This document shows, piece after piece, positions 25,697-33,560 of a stretch of DNA of 33,560 bases. The notes below the pieces were generated by a model. That model was not told where the DNA came from. It did not search any database and saw only the letters and a program-made list of their open reading frames with translations. Location: contig JALHMN010000034.1 in NCBI GenBank assembly GCA_022844005.1, positions 1-33,560 on the forward strand. The letters run 5' to 3'. How positions within the stretch are numbered: the stretch's first letter is position 1; every line of letters begins with the position of its first letter. The DNA comes from a bacterium (GTDB taxonomy: Bacteria; Pseudomonadota; Alphaproteobacteria; Ferrovibrionales; Ferrovibrionaceae). The translations under genes and the position numbers were made by a program.

Positions 25697-25725
25697 AAAT
25701 GTATCAAAATTGGTACCAACTGTCC
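25697..25725 (-). promoter_or_regulatory. Promoter and operator-like palindrome before the toxin-antitoxin locus
   Basis: Minus strand: -35 TGGACA (25720-25725; 5 of 6 to consensus), 17-bp spacer, -10 TACATT (25697-25702). The spacer holds the perfect palindrome TTGGTACCAA (25709-25718). The predicted start is near 25690, about 30 bases before the toxin ATG. A repressor site lying over the promoter suits an antitoxin that represses its own operon. Confidence 0.6.
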
Positions 25726-25740
25726 AGCGATGATCCACCG

Positions 25741-27150
25741 CTATGTCACCACCCCCGCGGCCCGAAGCGCCTTGGCCCGGGCCGCCGCCATGTCGTAGGT
25801 GCGGTTCATCATGATGCGCTGGGCGACGAGGCCGCCGCCGGCCTGCAGCGCCACCACCTGGGACCAGCCGCCATAGGTGTCGGCGGTCATGTCGCGGATC
25901 AGGTTGAAGACGCGCATGCGCGTCTCGACATCGATGCCGGGCTTGCTGTGCAGGTATTTCCGCAAATAGGCGCCGGCCACCGGATGCCTGAGATCGGCCT
26001 CCTTCGGCAGCGTGAGCGTCAGGCCGCCGCCCAGATCCTGCAGGATGCGGATCATCTGATGGTAGTTGGCGGCGAAATAGTACTTCGTGGTGTTGATGGC
26101 GAGGATGTTGGGGTGGATCATGCCCGAGGGCGTCTTCTCGAAATGCCGGAGCGCGTAGTCGAGGCCCATTTCGATGGTCTTCGCATAGCAGACGAGTTCG
26201 GCGATGGCGTTCTGCACCACCGCGTCGCGCTCCTTGCCCTGTTGCTCCACCACCAGCGAGCCGAGCCCGACGAAGAGTTCCGCCTTCTCCAGCGCGTCGA
26301 TGACGCCGCCGGTGCGCTCCCACAGGCCGAGCGCCTGGGCGAAGGCGCCGGCGAGCTGGCTTTCCCCGGCCAGGAAGACGCGGTCCCAGGGCACGAAGAC
26401 ATCGTCGAAGATGACGAAGCCCTCGGGGATGGAATGGTGGGCGCTCGCCGGATAGTCGAAGGCGTTGAGGTTGGGTTCGGCGAAACTGCGGTTGATGATC
26501 TTCACGCCCGGGGTGGCGACGGGGATGGAGAAGGCGAGCGCATAATCGGCTTCGTCCTGGCGCATCGCCTTGGTCGGCATCACCACCAGTTCGTCGACGA
26601 GGGCGGCGGCGGTGATGTGGAGCTTTGCGCCCCGCACCACGATGCCGTCCTTGCGCCGTTCGACGATGCGGACATAGAGGTCCTTGTCGTCCTGCTCATG
26701 GGCTTTGCGTGACCGGTCGCCCTTGGCATCGGTGATGACCTCGGCGGCGCGCAGGTCGTAGTCGCGGGCGTATTTCCATAGGCGCTCGATATTGGCGGCG
26801 AATTCCGGATTGACGGCGGCGAGGCGGTCCTTCACCGAGAGGAGCGCCATGTAGACCGAGGAGACGGCGCCGACGATGGAAAGCCCGCGCGACAGAGCAA
26901 CCCGGGCCTGCAGGTCTTCCTCGGTGCGGGGAACCTGATAGATGCGGTTCGCGACCTCGCCGTCTTCGTCACGGTAAGTGAGGAGGTCGCGGCGGGCGGG
27001 GTTCTCGTAGTCGAAATCGCGGGCGGCCACCTCCAGCGGCACCTTGAATTTCGGATGCGTGGTGACGTCGGCGATCTCCTCGCCGTCCCAGTAGATGACG
27101 CGGCCGTCGCGCAGCGCGGCGTGATACTGGCCCAGGGTCCTGAGGCCCAT
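25741..27150 (-). CDS. 4-hydroxyphenylacetate 3-hydroxylase-family monooxygenase (HpaB-like)
   Basis: 469 residues of the FADH2-using HpaB/PvcC family, which also contains 4-hydroxybutyryl-CoA dehydratase. Typical parts are RTLGQYHAALRDGRVIYWDGEEIADVTTHPKF at the start, DGIVVRGAKLHITAAALVDELVV in the middle barrel, EGFVIFDDVFVPWDRVFLAG, and the C-terminal MTADTYGGWSQVVALQAGGG. No cysteines fitting the Fe-S cluster of the dehydratase are at the expected place, favouring a monooxygenase. Such enzymes need a partner flavin reductase (HpaC type), and none is in the window, so it must be elsewhere. ATG 27150 with GGAGGAAAT before it is preferred to more upstream frames. Aromatic substrate is not known. 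Confidence 0.88.
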   Translation of the reverse strand: MGLRTLGQYHAALRDGRVIYWDGEEIADVTTHPKFKVPLEVAARDFDYENPARRDLLTYRDEDGEVANRIYQVPRTEEDLQARVALSRGLSIVGAVSSVYMALLSVKDRLAAVNPEFAANIERLWKYARDYDLRAAEVITDAKGDRSRKAHEQDDKDLYVRIVERRKDGIVVRGAKLHITAAALVDELVVMPTKAMRQDEADYALAFSIPVATPGVKIINRSFAEPNLNAFDYPASAHHSIPEGFVIFDDVFVPWDRVFLAGESQLAGAFAQALGLWERTGGVIDALEKAELFVGLGSLVVEQQGKERDAVVQNAIAELVCYAKTIEMGLDYALRHFEKTPSGMIHPNILAINTTKYYFAANYHQMIRILQDLGGGLTLTLPKEADLRHPVAGAYLRKYLHSKPGIDVETRMRVFNLIRDMTADTYGGWSQVVALQAGGGLVAQRIMMNRTYDMAAARAKALRAAGVVT

Positions 27151-27349
27151 GCTTATTTCCTCCCACGGTTTGCCCAGAGGATAGAGCCGGCGCCGGCCGG
27201 CAGGAAAGGCCAATAGCAGCACCGGTTTGCGTTGGGCCGGCGGGAACCATTTCCGCGCCATCGGCATTCCCGAGCCGTCGGGGGAAGCGAAAGACGAGCA
27301 AAGGGTGCTCCGGGCTTCCGCCAGGAGCTACGAGAACCTGGAACTCCAG

Positions 27350-28846
27350 ATGACAGAAGAAGAAACCAGTCCCAGCAAGGCGAGTACCGGGGTCACCGGC
27401 CTGGACGATGTCCTGCTCGGGGGCCTGGCACGCGGGCATGTCTATCTGCTGGAGGGCACGCCGGGCGCCGGCAAGACCACGATCGCCTTGCAGTTCCTGC
27501 TGGAGGGCGCCGGCCGCGGTGAATCGGGCATCTACATCACTCTGTCGGAAACCCGGGGCGAACTAATCGCCGGCGCCGCTTCGCACGGCTGGGTGGTCGG
27601 CGATCGCTTCAAGGTGTTCGAACTGGCGCCGCCGGAAAGCCTGCTGGACGAGGACCAGCAGCAGAGCCTGCTCTACTCCTCCGACATGGAACTGGGCGAG
27701 ACCATCAAGCTGATCTTCGAGGCGGTGGAGCGCGAGAAGCCGGACCGCATCGTCCTGGACAGCCTGTCCGAGATCCGGCTTCTGGCGCAGAGTTCGCTGC
27801 GCTATCGCCGGCAGATCCTGGCGCTGAAGCACTTCTTCGCCAAGAACACGGCCACCGTCCTGATGCTGGACGACCTGACGTCGGAAGCGCTCGACAAGAC
27901 GGTGCATTCCGTCGTGCACGGCGTGCTGCGACTGGAACAGCTGGCACCGAACTACGGCGCCGAGCGGCGGCGCCTGCGCGTCATCAAGTATCGCGGCCAA
28001 GCCTTCCGCGGTGGCTACCACGATTTCAACATAGAGACCGGCGGCGTGCAGGTCTTCCCGCGCCTCATCGCGGCCGAGCATCGCACCGCGTTCGTCCGGA
28101 CGCCGCTGCCGAGCCAGCTGCCGGAACTGGACGCGCTTCTGGGCGGCGGGATCGAGAAGGGATCGAGCGCGCTGCTGCTGGGACCGGCGGGTTCCGGCAA
28201 GTCGCTCTTCACGCTGCATTTCGCGGCGGCGGCCGTGGCCCGCGGCGAGAAGGTGGCGCTCTTCATCTTCGACGAGGAACTCGGCCTTCTCTTCGAGCGC
28301 GTCAGGGACATGGGGATCGACCTGGAGGCGCTGCGGGCATCCGGCAGCCTTTTCATCGAGCAGGTCGACGCCGCCGAACTGTCTCCCGGCGAGTTCGCCC
28401 ACCGGGTGCGGGGGCGCATCGATCGCGAGCAGGTTCAGACAGTGGTGATCGACAGCCTAAACGGCTATCAGGCGGCGATGCCGGAGGAGCAGTCGCTGCT
28501 GCTGCACATGCATGAGTTGCTCCAGTACCTGAACCGGCAGGGTGTCACGACTTTCCTGACCGTGGCCCAGCACGGACTGGTCGGTGACATGAAGGCACCG
28601 GTCGATATCACCTACCTCGCCGATACCGTGATCCTGCTGCGCTATTTCGAGGCGCATGGACTGGTGCGGCGAGCGATTTCGGTAATCAAGAAGCGCGCCG
28701 GCCGGCATGAGGACACCATCCGCGAGTACCGTATCGCGTCGCGAGGCATCCGGATCGGACAGCCTTTGTCGGATTTCCAGGGCGTGTTGCGCGGCGTGCC
28801 GTCCTATGTCGGCGATGCCGCGCCGCTCATCGACGACAGGGAATAA
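27350..28846 (+). CDS. KaiC-like double-domain ATPase
   Basis: 498 residues with two RecA/KaiC domains. Domain I (about 10-240) has Walker A GTPGAGKTT (36-44) and Walker B-like RIVLDSLSEIRLL (from 133). Domain II (about 250-480) has Walker A GPAGSGKSL (278-286), the paired glutamates Glu309-Glu310 in FIFDEELG, and VVIDSLNGYQ. The C-terminal part DTVILLRYFEAHGLVRRAISVIKKRAGRHEDTIREY closely follows cyanobacterial KaiC. At the site of KaiC Ser431-Thr432 it has Thr421-Tyr422, so the classical phospho-pair is changed. ATG 27350 is chosen by domain start; the frame is open from 27227 and no strong ribosome-binding site marks either. Followed with no gap by a histidine kinase gene. No kaiA or kaiB nearby. 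Confidence 0.9.
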   Translation: MTEEETSPSKASTGVTGLDDVLLGGLARGHVYLLEGTPGAGKTTIALQFLLEGAGRGESGIYITLSETRGELIAGAASHGWVVGDRFKVFELAPPESLLDEDQQQSLLYSSDMELGETIKLIFEAVEREKPDRIVLDSLSEIRLLAQSSLRYRRQILALKHFFAKNTATVLMLDDLTSEALDKTVHSVVHGVLRLEQLAPNYGAERRRLRVIKYRGQAFRGGYHDFNIETGGVQVFPRLIAAEHRTAFVRTPLPSQLPELDALLGGGIEKGSSALLLGPAGSGKSLFTLHFAAAAVARGEKVALFIFDEELGLLFERVRDMGIDLEALRASGSLFIEQVDAAELSPGEFAHRVRGRIDREQVQTVVIDSLNGYQAAMPEEQSLLLHMHELLQYLNRQGVTTFLTVAQHGLVGDMKAPVDITYLADTVILLRYFEAHGLVRRAISVIKKRAGRHEDTIREYRIASRGIRIGQPLSDFQGVLRGVPSYVGDAAPLIDDRE

Positions 28847-31204
28847 GTGAGCCGCGCCGAGCGCGTCCTGGTGCTGGCGCCGCAGGGGCGCGATGCCGCC
28901 ATCGCCGCCCGCCTGCTGGCGGAGGCGCGGCGAAGCTGCCTCGTTTGCACCGACCTGGACGATCTGCGCCTGCGCATCGAGGAAGGGGCCGCGGCGGCGA
29001 TCCTGGCGGAGGAGGCGGTTCGCACCGCCGACCTTCGTGGCCTGGCGGAGCTGGTGGCGAAGCAGCCTTCCTGGTCCGATTTTCCCTTCGTGCTACTGAC
29101 CCGGAAGGGCGGCGGCGAGCGCAATGCCTCACTGACCCGGGTTACGGGGGTCCTGGGCAACGCCACACTGCTCGAGCGGCCCTTTCATCCAGCGACGCTG
29201 GTGAGCGTGGTCGATACCGCGCTTCGGGCGCGGCGGCGGCAGTATGCCGCGCGGGCACACCTCCTCGCGCTCCGCGAAAGCGAGGATCGCCTCAGCACGG
29301 CGCTCAAGGCGGGCCGCCTCGGGGCCTGGGAACTGCTGATCGGGCCTGGCGCGCTGGTCGCGTCGGAAGAGTGCAAAGCGAATTTCGGCCGCACGCCCGG
29401 AGATGTGTTCACCTATGAGGACCTGATCGCGAGCATCGCTGCCGAGGACAGGGCCGCGGTGCGCGCCGCCATGGCCCACAGCCTCGCCACGGCCGAGGAT
29501 TTCGCCCGGGACTTCCGCGTGCGCTGGCCGGACGGCAGCCTGCATTGGGTCGACGTACGCGGGCAGGTGCTGACCGGCGACAGCCGCAAGGGCAGTGCGC
29601 TGCGGGTGGTGGGCGTCTCCACCGACATCACCGAGCGTAAGCAGGCGGAAGCGGAGCGCGAGCGTCTGATGCGGGCGCTGGCGGCGGAACGCACGCGCAC
29701 GCAGGACGCCCTGAAAGGTGAGAAGGCCTTTACCGGCCTGATGCTGACCAGCGTGCCCGCCGGCATCGTCGCCTATGACGGCGACCTGCGGGTGACGACC
29801 TGGAACCCTGTCATGCAGCGGCTGTTCGGGCTCGGGACGGCCGAGGTGACGGGACGGCCGCTTCTGGACATCCTGGCCCGCGTGCAGGGCTCGGCCGTGG
29901 CGTCGCGCATGCGCGACGCCCTCGCCGGCCGGGCCGGGCCGGTGGAGGAACTCGAACTCGCCTCCGAGGCCGGGGGTCAAAAATGGGTGTGCGAGACCCA
30001 GCATGCGCCGCTTGCCGGCGGTGACGGGCGCATCGTCGGCGGTGTTGCCTTCTTCCGGGACACAACCGAGCGCAGGCGCGCCGAGGAGCAGCTGCGTCAG
30101 GCCCAGAAGATGGAGACCATCGGCCAGCTGACCGGCGGGGTCGCGCATGACTTCAACAACCTGCTGATGGCCGTGCTCGGTAACCTCAACCTGCTGAGGA
30201 AGAAGATGCCGCCGGACCCGCAGCTGCAGCGTTATGTCGATGGCGCCGCCCAGGGCGCGCAGCGCGGCGCCGCCCTGACCCAGCGCTTGCTCGCCTTCGC
30301 CCGCCGCCAGGACCTGAAGCCGGAGGCCGTCGGCCTCCCGCAGCTGATCGACGGCATGAAGGGGCTGATGGAACGTTCGCTCGGCCCGCAGGTCGTCATC
30401 GACGTCGATGCCTCCATCGGCCTGCCACCGGCCCGCGTCGATGCCAACCAGCTGGAGCTCGCGATCCTCAACCTCGCGGTCAATGCCCGCGACGCCATGC
30501 CGGAGGGCGGCCGGCTGCGGATCAGCGTGGAGGAGGCGAAGGCGCCGGCCGAACTCGGCCTCGGGGCGGACACCTTTCTGAGGCTTGCCGTGGCCGATTC
30601 CGGCGCCGGCATGGATGCGGCGACGCTGAAGAGCGCCATCGAGCCCTTCTTTTCGACCAAGGAACTCGGCAAGGGCACCGGCCTCGGGCTCTCGATGGTG
30701 CATGGGCTCGCGGTGCAATCGGGCGGTGCGCTGCGGCTCAAGAGCGCGCCGGGCAAGGGGACGGTGGCCGAGTTGTGGCTGCCCATCGCGAGCGCGCCGG
30801 TGGCGCCGGCGCGACCAGCGCGGACGTCGAACGGCGAGACGCCGCCGGCCCGGATCCTGGTGGTCGACGACGACGCGCTGATCGCGATGAGCACGGTGGA
30901 CATGCTGGAGGATCTCGGCCACACAGTGATCGAGGCGAATTCCGGCCGCGCCGCGCTCGACATCCTGGAAAGCCCGGCGCAGATCGACGCCATGGTTACC
31001 GATCATGCGATGCCCGGCATGACCGGCGTGGAACTCGCCACACGGGCGCGGCGCCTGCGCCCCGGCCTGCCGATCCTGCTGGCCACCGGCTATGCCGATC
31101 TTCCCGCCGGTACCGGTACCGACCTGCCGCGCCTGGGCAAGCCCTACGAGCAGCACGACCTGGAGGAGCAGTTGGCCAAACTGCTCGGGGGCGCGCGACA
31201 GTAG
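28847..31204 (+). CDS. Hybrid sensor histidine kinase with receiver domain, partner of the KaiC-like ATPase
   Basis: 785 residues starting at GTG right after the KaiC-like stop. Residues about 6-128: receiver-like N-domain lacking an obvious phospho-Asp. About 140-265 and 292-410: two PAS domains. HisKA with GGVAHDFNNLL, phospho-acceptor His434. HATPase domain with N-box Asn546 (NLAVNARDAMPEGG), DSGAGM at 584-589, FFSTKELGKGTGLGLSMVHG. C-terminal receiver 668-783 with Asp674-Asp675, phospho-Asp719 (VTDHAMPGM) and Lys765. No membrane helices, so cytosolic. The order N-domain-PAS-kinase-receiver next to a KaiC-like gene recurs in alphaproteobacteria. It probably reads the state of KaiC and passes phosphate to an unknown output. 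Confidence 0.92.
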   Translation: MSRAERVLVLAPQGRDAAIAARLLAEARRSCLVCTDLDDLRLRIEEGAAAAILAEEAVRTADLRGLAELVAKQPSWSDFPFVLLTRKGGGERNASLTRVTGVLGNATLLERPFHPATLVSVVDTALRARRRQYAARAHLLALRESEDRLSTALKAGRLGAWELLIGPGALVASEECKANFGRTPGDVFTYEDLIASIAAEDRAAVRAAMAHSLATAEDFARDFRVRWPDGSLHWVDVRGQVLTGDSRKGSALRVVGVSTDITERKQAEAERERLMRALAAERTRTQDALKGEKAFTGLMLTSVPAGIVAYDGDLRVTTWNPVMQRLFGLGTAEVTGRPLLDILARVQGSAVASRMRDALAGRAGPVEELELASEAGGQKWVCETQHAPLAGGDGRIVGGVAFFRDTTERRRAEEQLRQAQKMETIGQLTGGVAHDFNNLLMAVLGNLNLLRKKMPPDPQLQRYVDGAAQGAQRGAALTQRLLAFARRQDLKPEAVGLPQLIDGMKGLMERSLGPQVVIDVDASIGLPPARVDANQLELAILNLAVNARDAMPEGGRLRISVEEAKAPAELGLGADTFLRLAVADSGAGMDAATLKSAIEPFFSTKELGKGTGLGLSMVHGLAVQSGGALRLKSAPGKGTVAELWLPIASAPVAPARPARTSNGETPPARILVVDDDALIAMSTVDMLEDLGHTVIEANSGRAALDILESPAQIDAMVTDHAMPGMTGVELATRARRLRPGLPILLATGYADLPAGTGTDLPRLGKPYEQHDLEEQLAKLLGGARQ

Positions 31205-31282
31205 AACGGCGGCCTATCCAGGCTCGGTGAAGCCGACTAGCATCGAAGTTATCCACACCTGCAACGCCCTCAAAGGGATTCC

Positions 31283-32869
31283 ATGCGCGATCTCCAGCTG
31301 CCCGGCCGTTCCGTCGTTCATTGCATCAACGGCGCCGCCGCCACCTCGCACCCGCTCTCCACCATGACCGCGATCGAGATCCTGAAGCAGGGCGGCACGG
31401 CGGCCGATGCGGCGGTTGCCGCCTGCGCGGTGCAATGCGTAGTCGAGCCCGGTTCCACCGGCATCGGCGGCGATAATTTCGTGCTCTATTCCAAGGGCGG
31501 GTCGGAGCAGATCTGGGGCCTGAACGGATCGGGCCGGGCGCCGAAAGCGCTGTCGGCCGAGTATCTGCTGGAGCGCGGCATCAACAAGATCGAGCTTGAA
31601 AGCCCGCATGCGGTGACCATCCCGGGCGCGGTCGATGCCTGGGAGAAATTCCTCGGCAAGTTCGGCAAGCTCGGCCTCGATACCTGCCTGCAGCCGGCCA
31701 TCCGCTATGCCGAGGAAGGCTACGCCATCACGCCGCGCATCTCGGTCGACTGGGAACGGCAGGGGGGCAAGATGCTGCCCGATGCCTCGGCCGCGGCGAA
31801 ATACATGCCCGGCGGCAAGCCGCCGAAGGTGGGCACCCGGCATCGCCTCCCCGAACTCGCCGAGACCCTGAAGGTGATCGCGAAAAAGGGCCGCGACGGC
31901 TTCTACAAGGGCGAGATCGCCGAGGACATGGTTGCCCACCTGAACAGCTTCGGCGGTGTCCATACGATGGACGACTTCGCCGCCCACGAGGCGGAGGAAG
32001 TGACGCCGATCCACAGCGAGTACAAGGGCCGGAAGATCTACCAGATCCCGCCGAACGGCCAGGGCGTGACCGCGCTGATCATGCTGAACATCCTGTCGGG
32101 CTACGACCTCGGCAAGATGCACCCGCTCAGCCCCGAGCGCCTGCATCTGGAAGCGGAAGCCACCCGCCTCGCCTATGCCGTGCGCGACCAGTATGTCGCC
32201 GATCCGCAGCATGCCGAGGTGCCGTTGAAGCGGCTCCTCTCCAAGGAACTGGCCGACGAGCTCAGGGCCAAGATCGACCTGGAGAAGGCGATGCCGGTGG
32301 AGGCGGTGGGCAACGTACCGGTCTATCGCGACACCATCTACCTGACGGTGGTCGACAAGGACCGCAACGTCTGCTCCTTCATCAACTCGCTCTACTTCGC
32401 CTTCGGCAGCGGCCTCTGCTCGCCCAAGGGCGTCTTGTTCCAGAACCGCGGCGCCGGCTTCCGCGTGCAGCCCGGGCATCCGAACAACATCGCCGGCGGC
32501 AAGCGGCCGATGCACACCATCATCCCCGGCATGGTGGTGGAGAAGGGCCGCGCCAGCATGGCCTATGGCGTCATGGGCGGCGCCTTCCAGCCGGTCGGCC
32601 ACAGCCATGTGCTCACCAACATCTTCGACTACGGCATGGACGTGCAGGAAGCGCTCGACCTGCCGCGCGCCTTCCACGTCGCCGGCCGGCTGGAGCTGGA
32701 GCGCGGCATCCCCGAGGAAACGGCGCAGCTCCTCGCCCGCAAGGGCCACACCGTGCATCGCCCCGACATGCCCTGGGGCGGCGGGCAGATGATCGCGGTG
32801 GACTGGGAGAACGGCACGCTGGCCGCCGGCTCCGACCCGCGCAAGGACGGGTTCGCGGCGGGGTATTGA
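31283..32869 (+). CDS. Gamma-glutamyltransferase-family protein, apparently cytosolic
   Basis: 528 residues of the Ntn-type gamma-glutamyltransferase/acylase family. GGTAADAAVAACAVQCVVEPGSTGIGGDNFVLY (about 38-69) is the large-subunit motif. The autocleavage site and nucleophile are Thr351 in RDTIYLTVVDKDRN, followed by SFINSLYFAFGSGLCSPKGVLFQNRGAGF of the small subunit. C-terminal PMHTIIPGMVVEKG and GVMGGAFQPVGHSHVLTN are also conserved. The N-terminus MRDLQLPGRS has no signal peptide, unlike the periplasmic E. coli enzyme, so a cytosolic role in peptide, opine or amide turnover is likely. A purine-rich site AAAGGGA precedes ATG 31283. Not clearly linked to its neighbours. Confidence 0.9.
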   Translation: MRDLQLPGRSVVHCINGAAATSHPLSTMTAIEILKQGGTAADAAVAACAVQCVVEPGSTGIGGDNFVLYSKGGSEQIWGLNGSGRAPKALSAEYLLERGINKIELESPHAVTIPGAVDAWEKFLGKFGKLGLDTCLQPAIRYAEEGYAITPRISVDWERQGGKMLPDASAAAKYMPGGKPPKVGTRHRLPELAETLKVIAKKGRDGFYKGEIAEDMVAHLNSFGGVHTMDDFAAHEAEEVTPIHSEYKGRKIYQIPPNGQGVTALIMLNILSGYDLGKMHPLSPERLHLEAEATRLAYAVRDQYVADPQHAEVPLKRLLSKELADELRAKIDLEKAMPVEAVGNVPVYRDTIYLTVVDKDRNVCSFINSLYFAFGSGLCSPKGVLFQNRGAGFRVQPGHPNNIAGGKRPMHTIIPGMVVEKGRASMAYGVMGGAFQPVGHSHVLTNIFDYGMDVQEALDLPRAFHVAGRLELERGIPEETAQLLARKGHTVHRPDMPWGGGQMIAVDWENGTLAAGSDPRKDGFAAGY

Positions 32870-32880
32870 GGCAAGCGTTT

Positions 32881-33000
32881 CCTTCTCCTTGGGGAGAAGG
32901 TGCCCGGAGGGCGGATGAGGGGCACGCTCTACGAAGATTCACCGGAAGCGGTGCCCCTCACCCGTCAGCTTCGCTGCCACCCTCTCCCCAAGGGAGAGGG
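32881..33000. repeat. Mosaic interspersed repeat, copy B
   Basis: Same parts in the same order as copy A at 18978-19103: CCTTCTCC (32881-32888) with GGAGAAGG (32893-32900); GAGGGGCAC (32917-32925) with GTGCCCCTC (32951-32959); CCCTCTCCC (32980-32988) with GGGAGAGGG (32992-33000). It fills the 140-bp gap between the convergent ends of the gamma-glutamyltransferase and zapE-like genes. The centre differs from copy A. It may help terminate or protect either message, but no T run follows. Confidence 0.85.
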
Positions 33001-33009
33001 AAAAATAAA

Positions 33010-33560
33010 TCACACGCGCTTGTGCGGCAGTTCGAGGTATTCGGCCGACTGCATCTCCATCAGGCGCGAGACGGTGCGGTGGAATTCGAAGCTGCCGTCG
33101 CCCTTGGGGTAGATGTCGTCGGGGGCCGTCGCCGCCGAGCAGACGAGCTTCACCTTGGCCTCGTAGAGGGCGTCGATCAGGGTGACGAAGCGCTTGGCTT
33201 CGTTGCGCTTCTCCGGCCCCAGTTCCGGTATGCCCGAAAGCACCAGCGAGTGGTAGCGGTCGGCGAGGGCGAGATAGTCGCCGGGACCCAAGGGGCGGGC
33301 GCAGAGTTCGTCGAAATCCGCCCGCACGGCGCCCTTGGCGACACGTGAAAGGGTGAGCTTGCGGCCCTGGATGTCGAGTTCCTCCGGCGCCGGCGGCATG
33401 CCGTCGGTGAGGTCGTGGAAGGCCTGCTCGAGCTTCGCCTCGGCCTCCGGGCCGAGGGGATGGTGATAGACCGGCCGGCCGCGCAGGCGGGCCAGGCGAT
33501 AGTCGACCTCGCCCTCCAGCACGAAGACGTCGAGCCTTTCCTTCAGCATAGCGATGAAGG
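33010..33560 (-). CDS. zapE: ZapE/AFG1-like ATPase, C-terminal part
   Basis: The gene enters from the right edge. The frame is open to the end of the window (FIAMLKERLDVFVLEGEVDYRLARLRGRPVYHHPLGPEAE...), so the ATG at 33549 is internal. The visible ~182 residues are the C-terminal region of the AFG1-like ATPase family, named ZapE in proteobacteria, with the LKERLDVFVLEGEVDYRLARL pattern and SGIPELGPEKRNEAKRFVTLIDALYEAKVKLVCSA that includes the conserved arginine-rich sensor region. The Walker motifs lie outside. In E. coli ZapE acts at the Z-ring and is ATP-dependent. The stop at 33010 lies 10 bp past repeat copy B. Confidence 0.85.
   Translation of the reverse strand, partial: FIAMLKERLDVFVLEGEVDYRLARLRGRPVYHHPLGPEAEAKLEQAFHDLTDGMPPAPEELDIQGRKLTLSRVAKGAVRADFDELCARPLGPGDYLALADRYHSLVLSGIPELGPEKRNEAKRFVTLIDALYEAKVKLVCSAATAPDDIYPKGDGSFEFHRTVSRLMEMQSAEYLELPHKRV

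Noticed and set aside
25741..27150. HpaB-like protein as 4-hydroxybutyryl-CoA dehydratase
   Set aside because: The cysteines and histidine that bind the Fe-S cluster in that enzyme are not seen at the matching places, so the monooxygenase branch is more likely.
29129..31156. 675-residue frame antisense to the histidine kinase
   Set aside because: Shadow of the GC-rich kinase gene, and its sequence has no family features.
32881..33000. Repeat copies A and B as intrinsic terminators
   Set aside because: The stems are strong but no run of T follows on either coding strand. They match each other and are better explained as interspersed repeats.

Overview
The window is a GC-rich (by eye roughly two-thirds G+C) chromosomal stretch from an alphaproteobacterium, probably Rhodospirillales-like or Hyphomicrobiales-like. 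The pointers are a three-gene (Rhodospirillum-type) transhydrogenase operon preceded by a 42-residue aa3 oxidase subunit IV gene, an AraC-type PobR next to pobA, a nitrogen-type urtABCDE operon, and mosaic interspersed repeats of the kind common in alphaproteobacterial intergenic DNA. No rRNA, tRNA, CRISPR, insertion sequence, prophage or origin was seen. Both ends cut through genes (ahcY at the left, a zapE-like gene at the right).

Layout. 1-3547: the 3' part of ahcY, a small MliC-type lipoprotein gene, then divergent pobA/pobR (4-hydroxybenzoate to protocatechuate). 3544-9185: urtEDCBA on the minus strand, a complete urea/short-amide ABC importer. A near-consensus sigma-54 promoter and an NtrC-like dyad precede urtA, and two related hairpins bracket it. 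9382-11621: an unrecognised 325-aa protein and a Bcr/CflA-type efflux transporter. 11608-14645: pntAA-pntAB-pntB with the aa3 oxidase subunit IV gene upstream. 14646-15476: a gene-poor stretch with at least seven short palindromes, four sharing one GCGGACA/TGTCCGC core, plus a 10-bp tandem repeat. 15477-15762: a frameshifted ParD-type antitoxin relic.

15847-18973: molybdate genes modC, modB, modA and a short ModE, with a Mo-box-like dyad before modA and an interspersed repeat between modA and modB. 19113-21601: a peptide-type solute-binding protein and a DmpA/S58 peptidase in one unit. 21686-24941: a CaiB/BaiF CoA-transferase, then alkylation-repair genes (ogt and an Ada-AraC-AlkA fusion) overlapping by 20 bp. 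25017-25658: a RelE/Gp49-type toxin gene carrying a frameshift and an intact HigA-like antitoxin. 25741-27150: an HpaB-family flavin monooxygenase. 27350-31204: a double-domain KaiC-like ATPase abutting a hybrid sensor histidine kinase. 31283-32869: a gamma-glutamyltransferase without signal peptide. 33010-33560: the zapE-like fragment.

Themes are nitrogen and aromatic-compound scavenging, energy and redox balance, molybdate uptake, alkylation repair, and one signalling pair (KaiC-like plus kinase). Most genes are ordinary chromosomal housekeeping or catabolic genes. The points that stand out are the palindrome cluster at 14808-15255, the matched hairpins around urtA with their sigma-54 promoter, the KaiC/kinase pair without KaiA or KaiB in the window, two decayed toxin-antitoxin loci, and mosaic repeats, one of which supplies the ribosome-binding site of modE.
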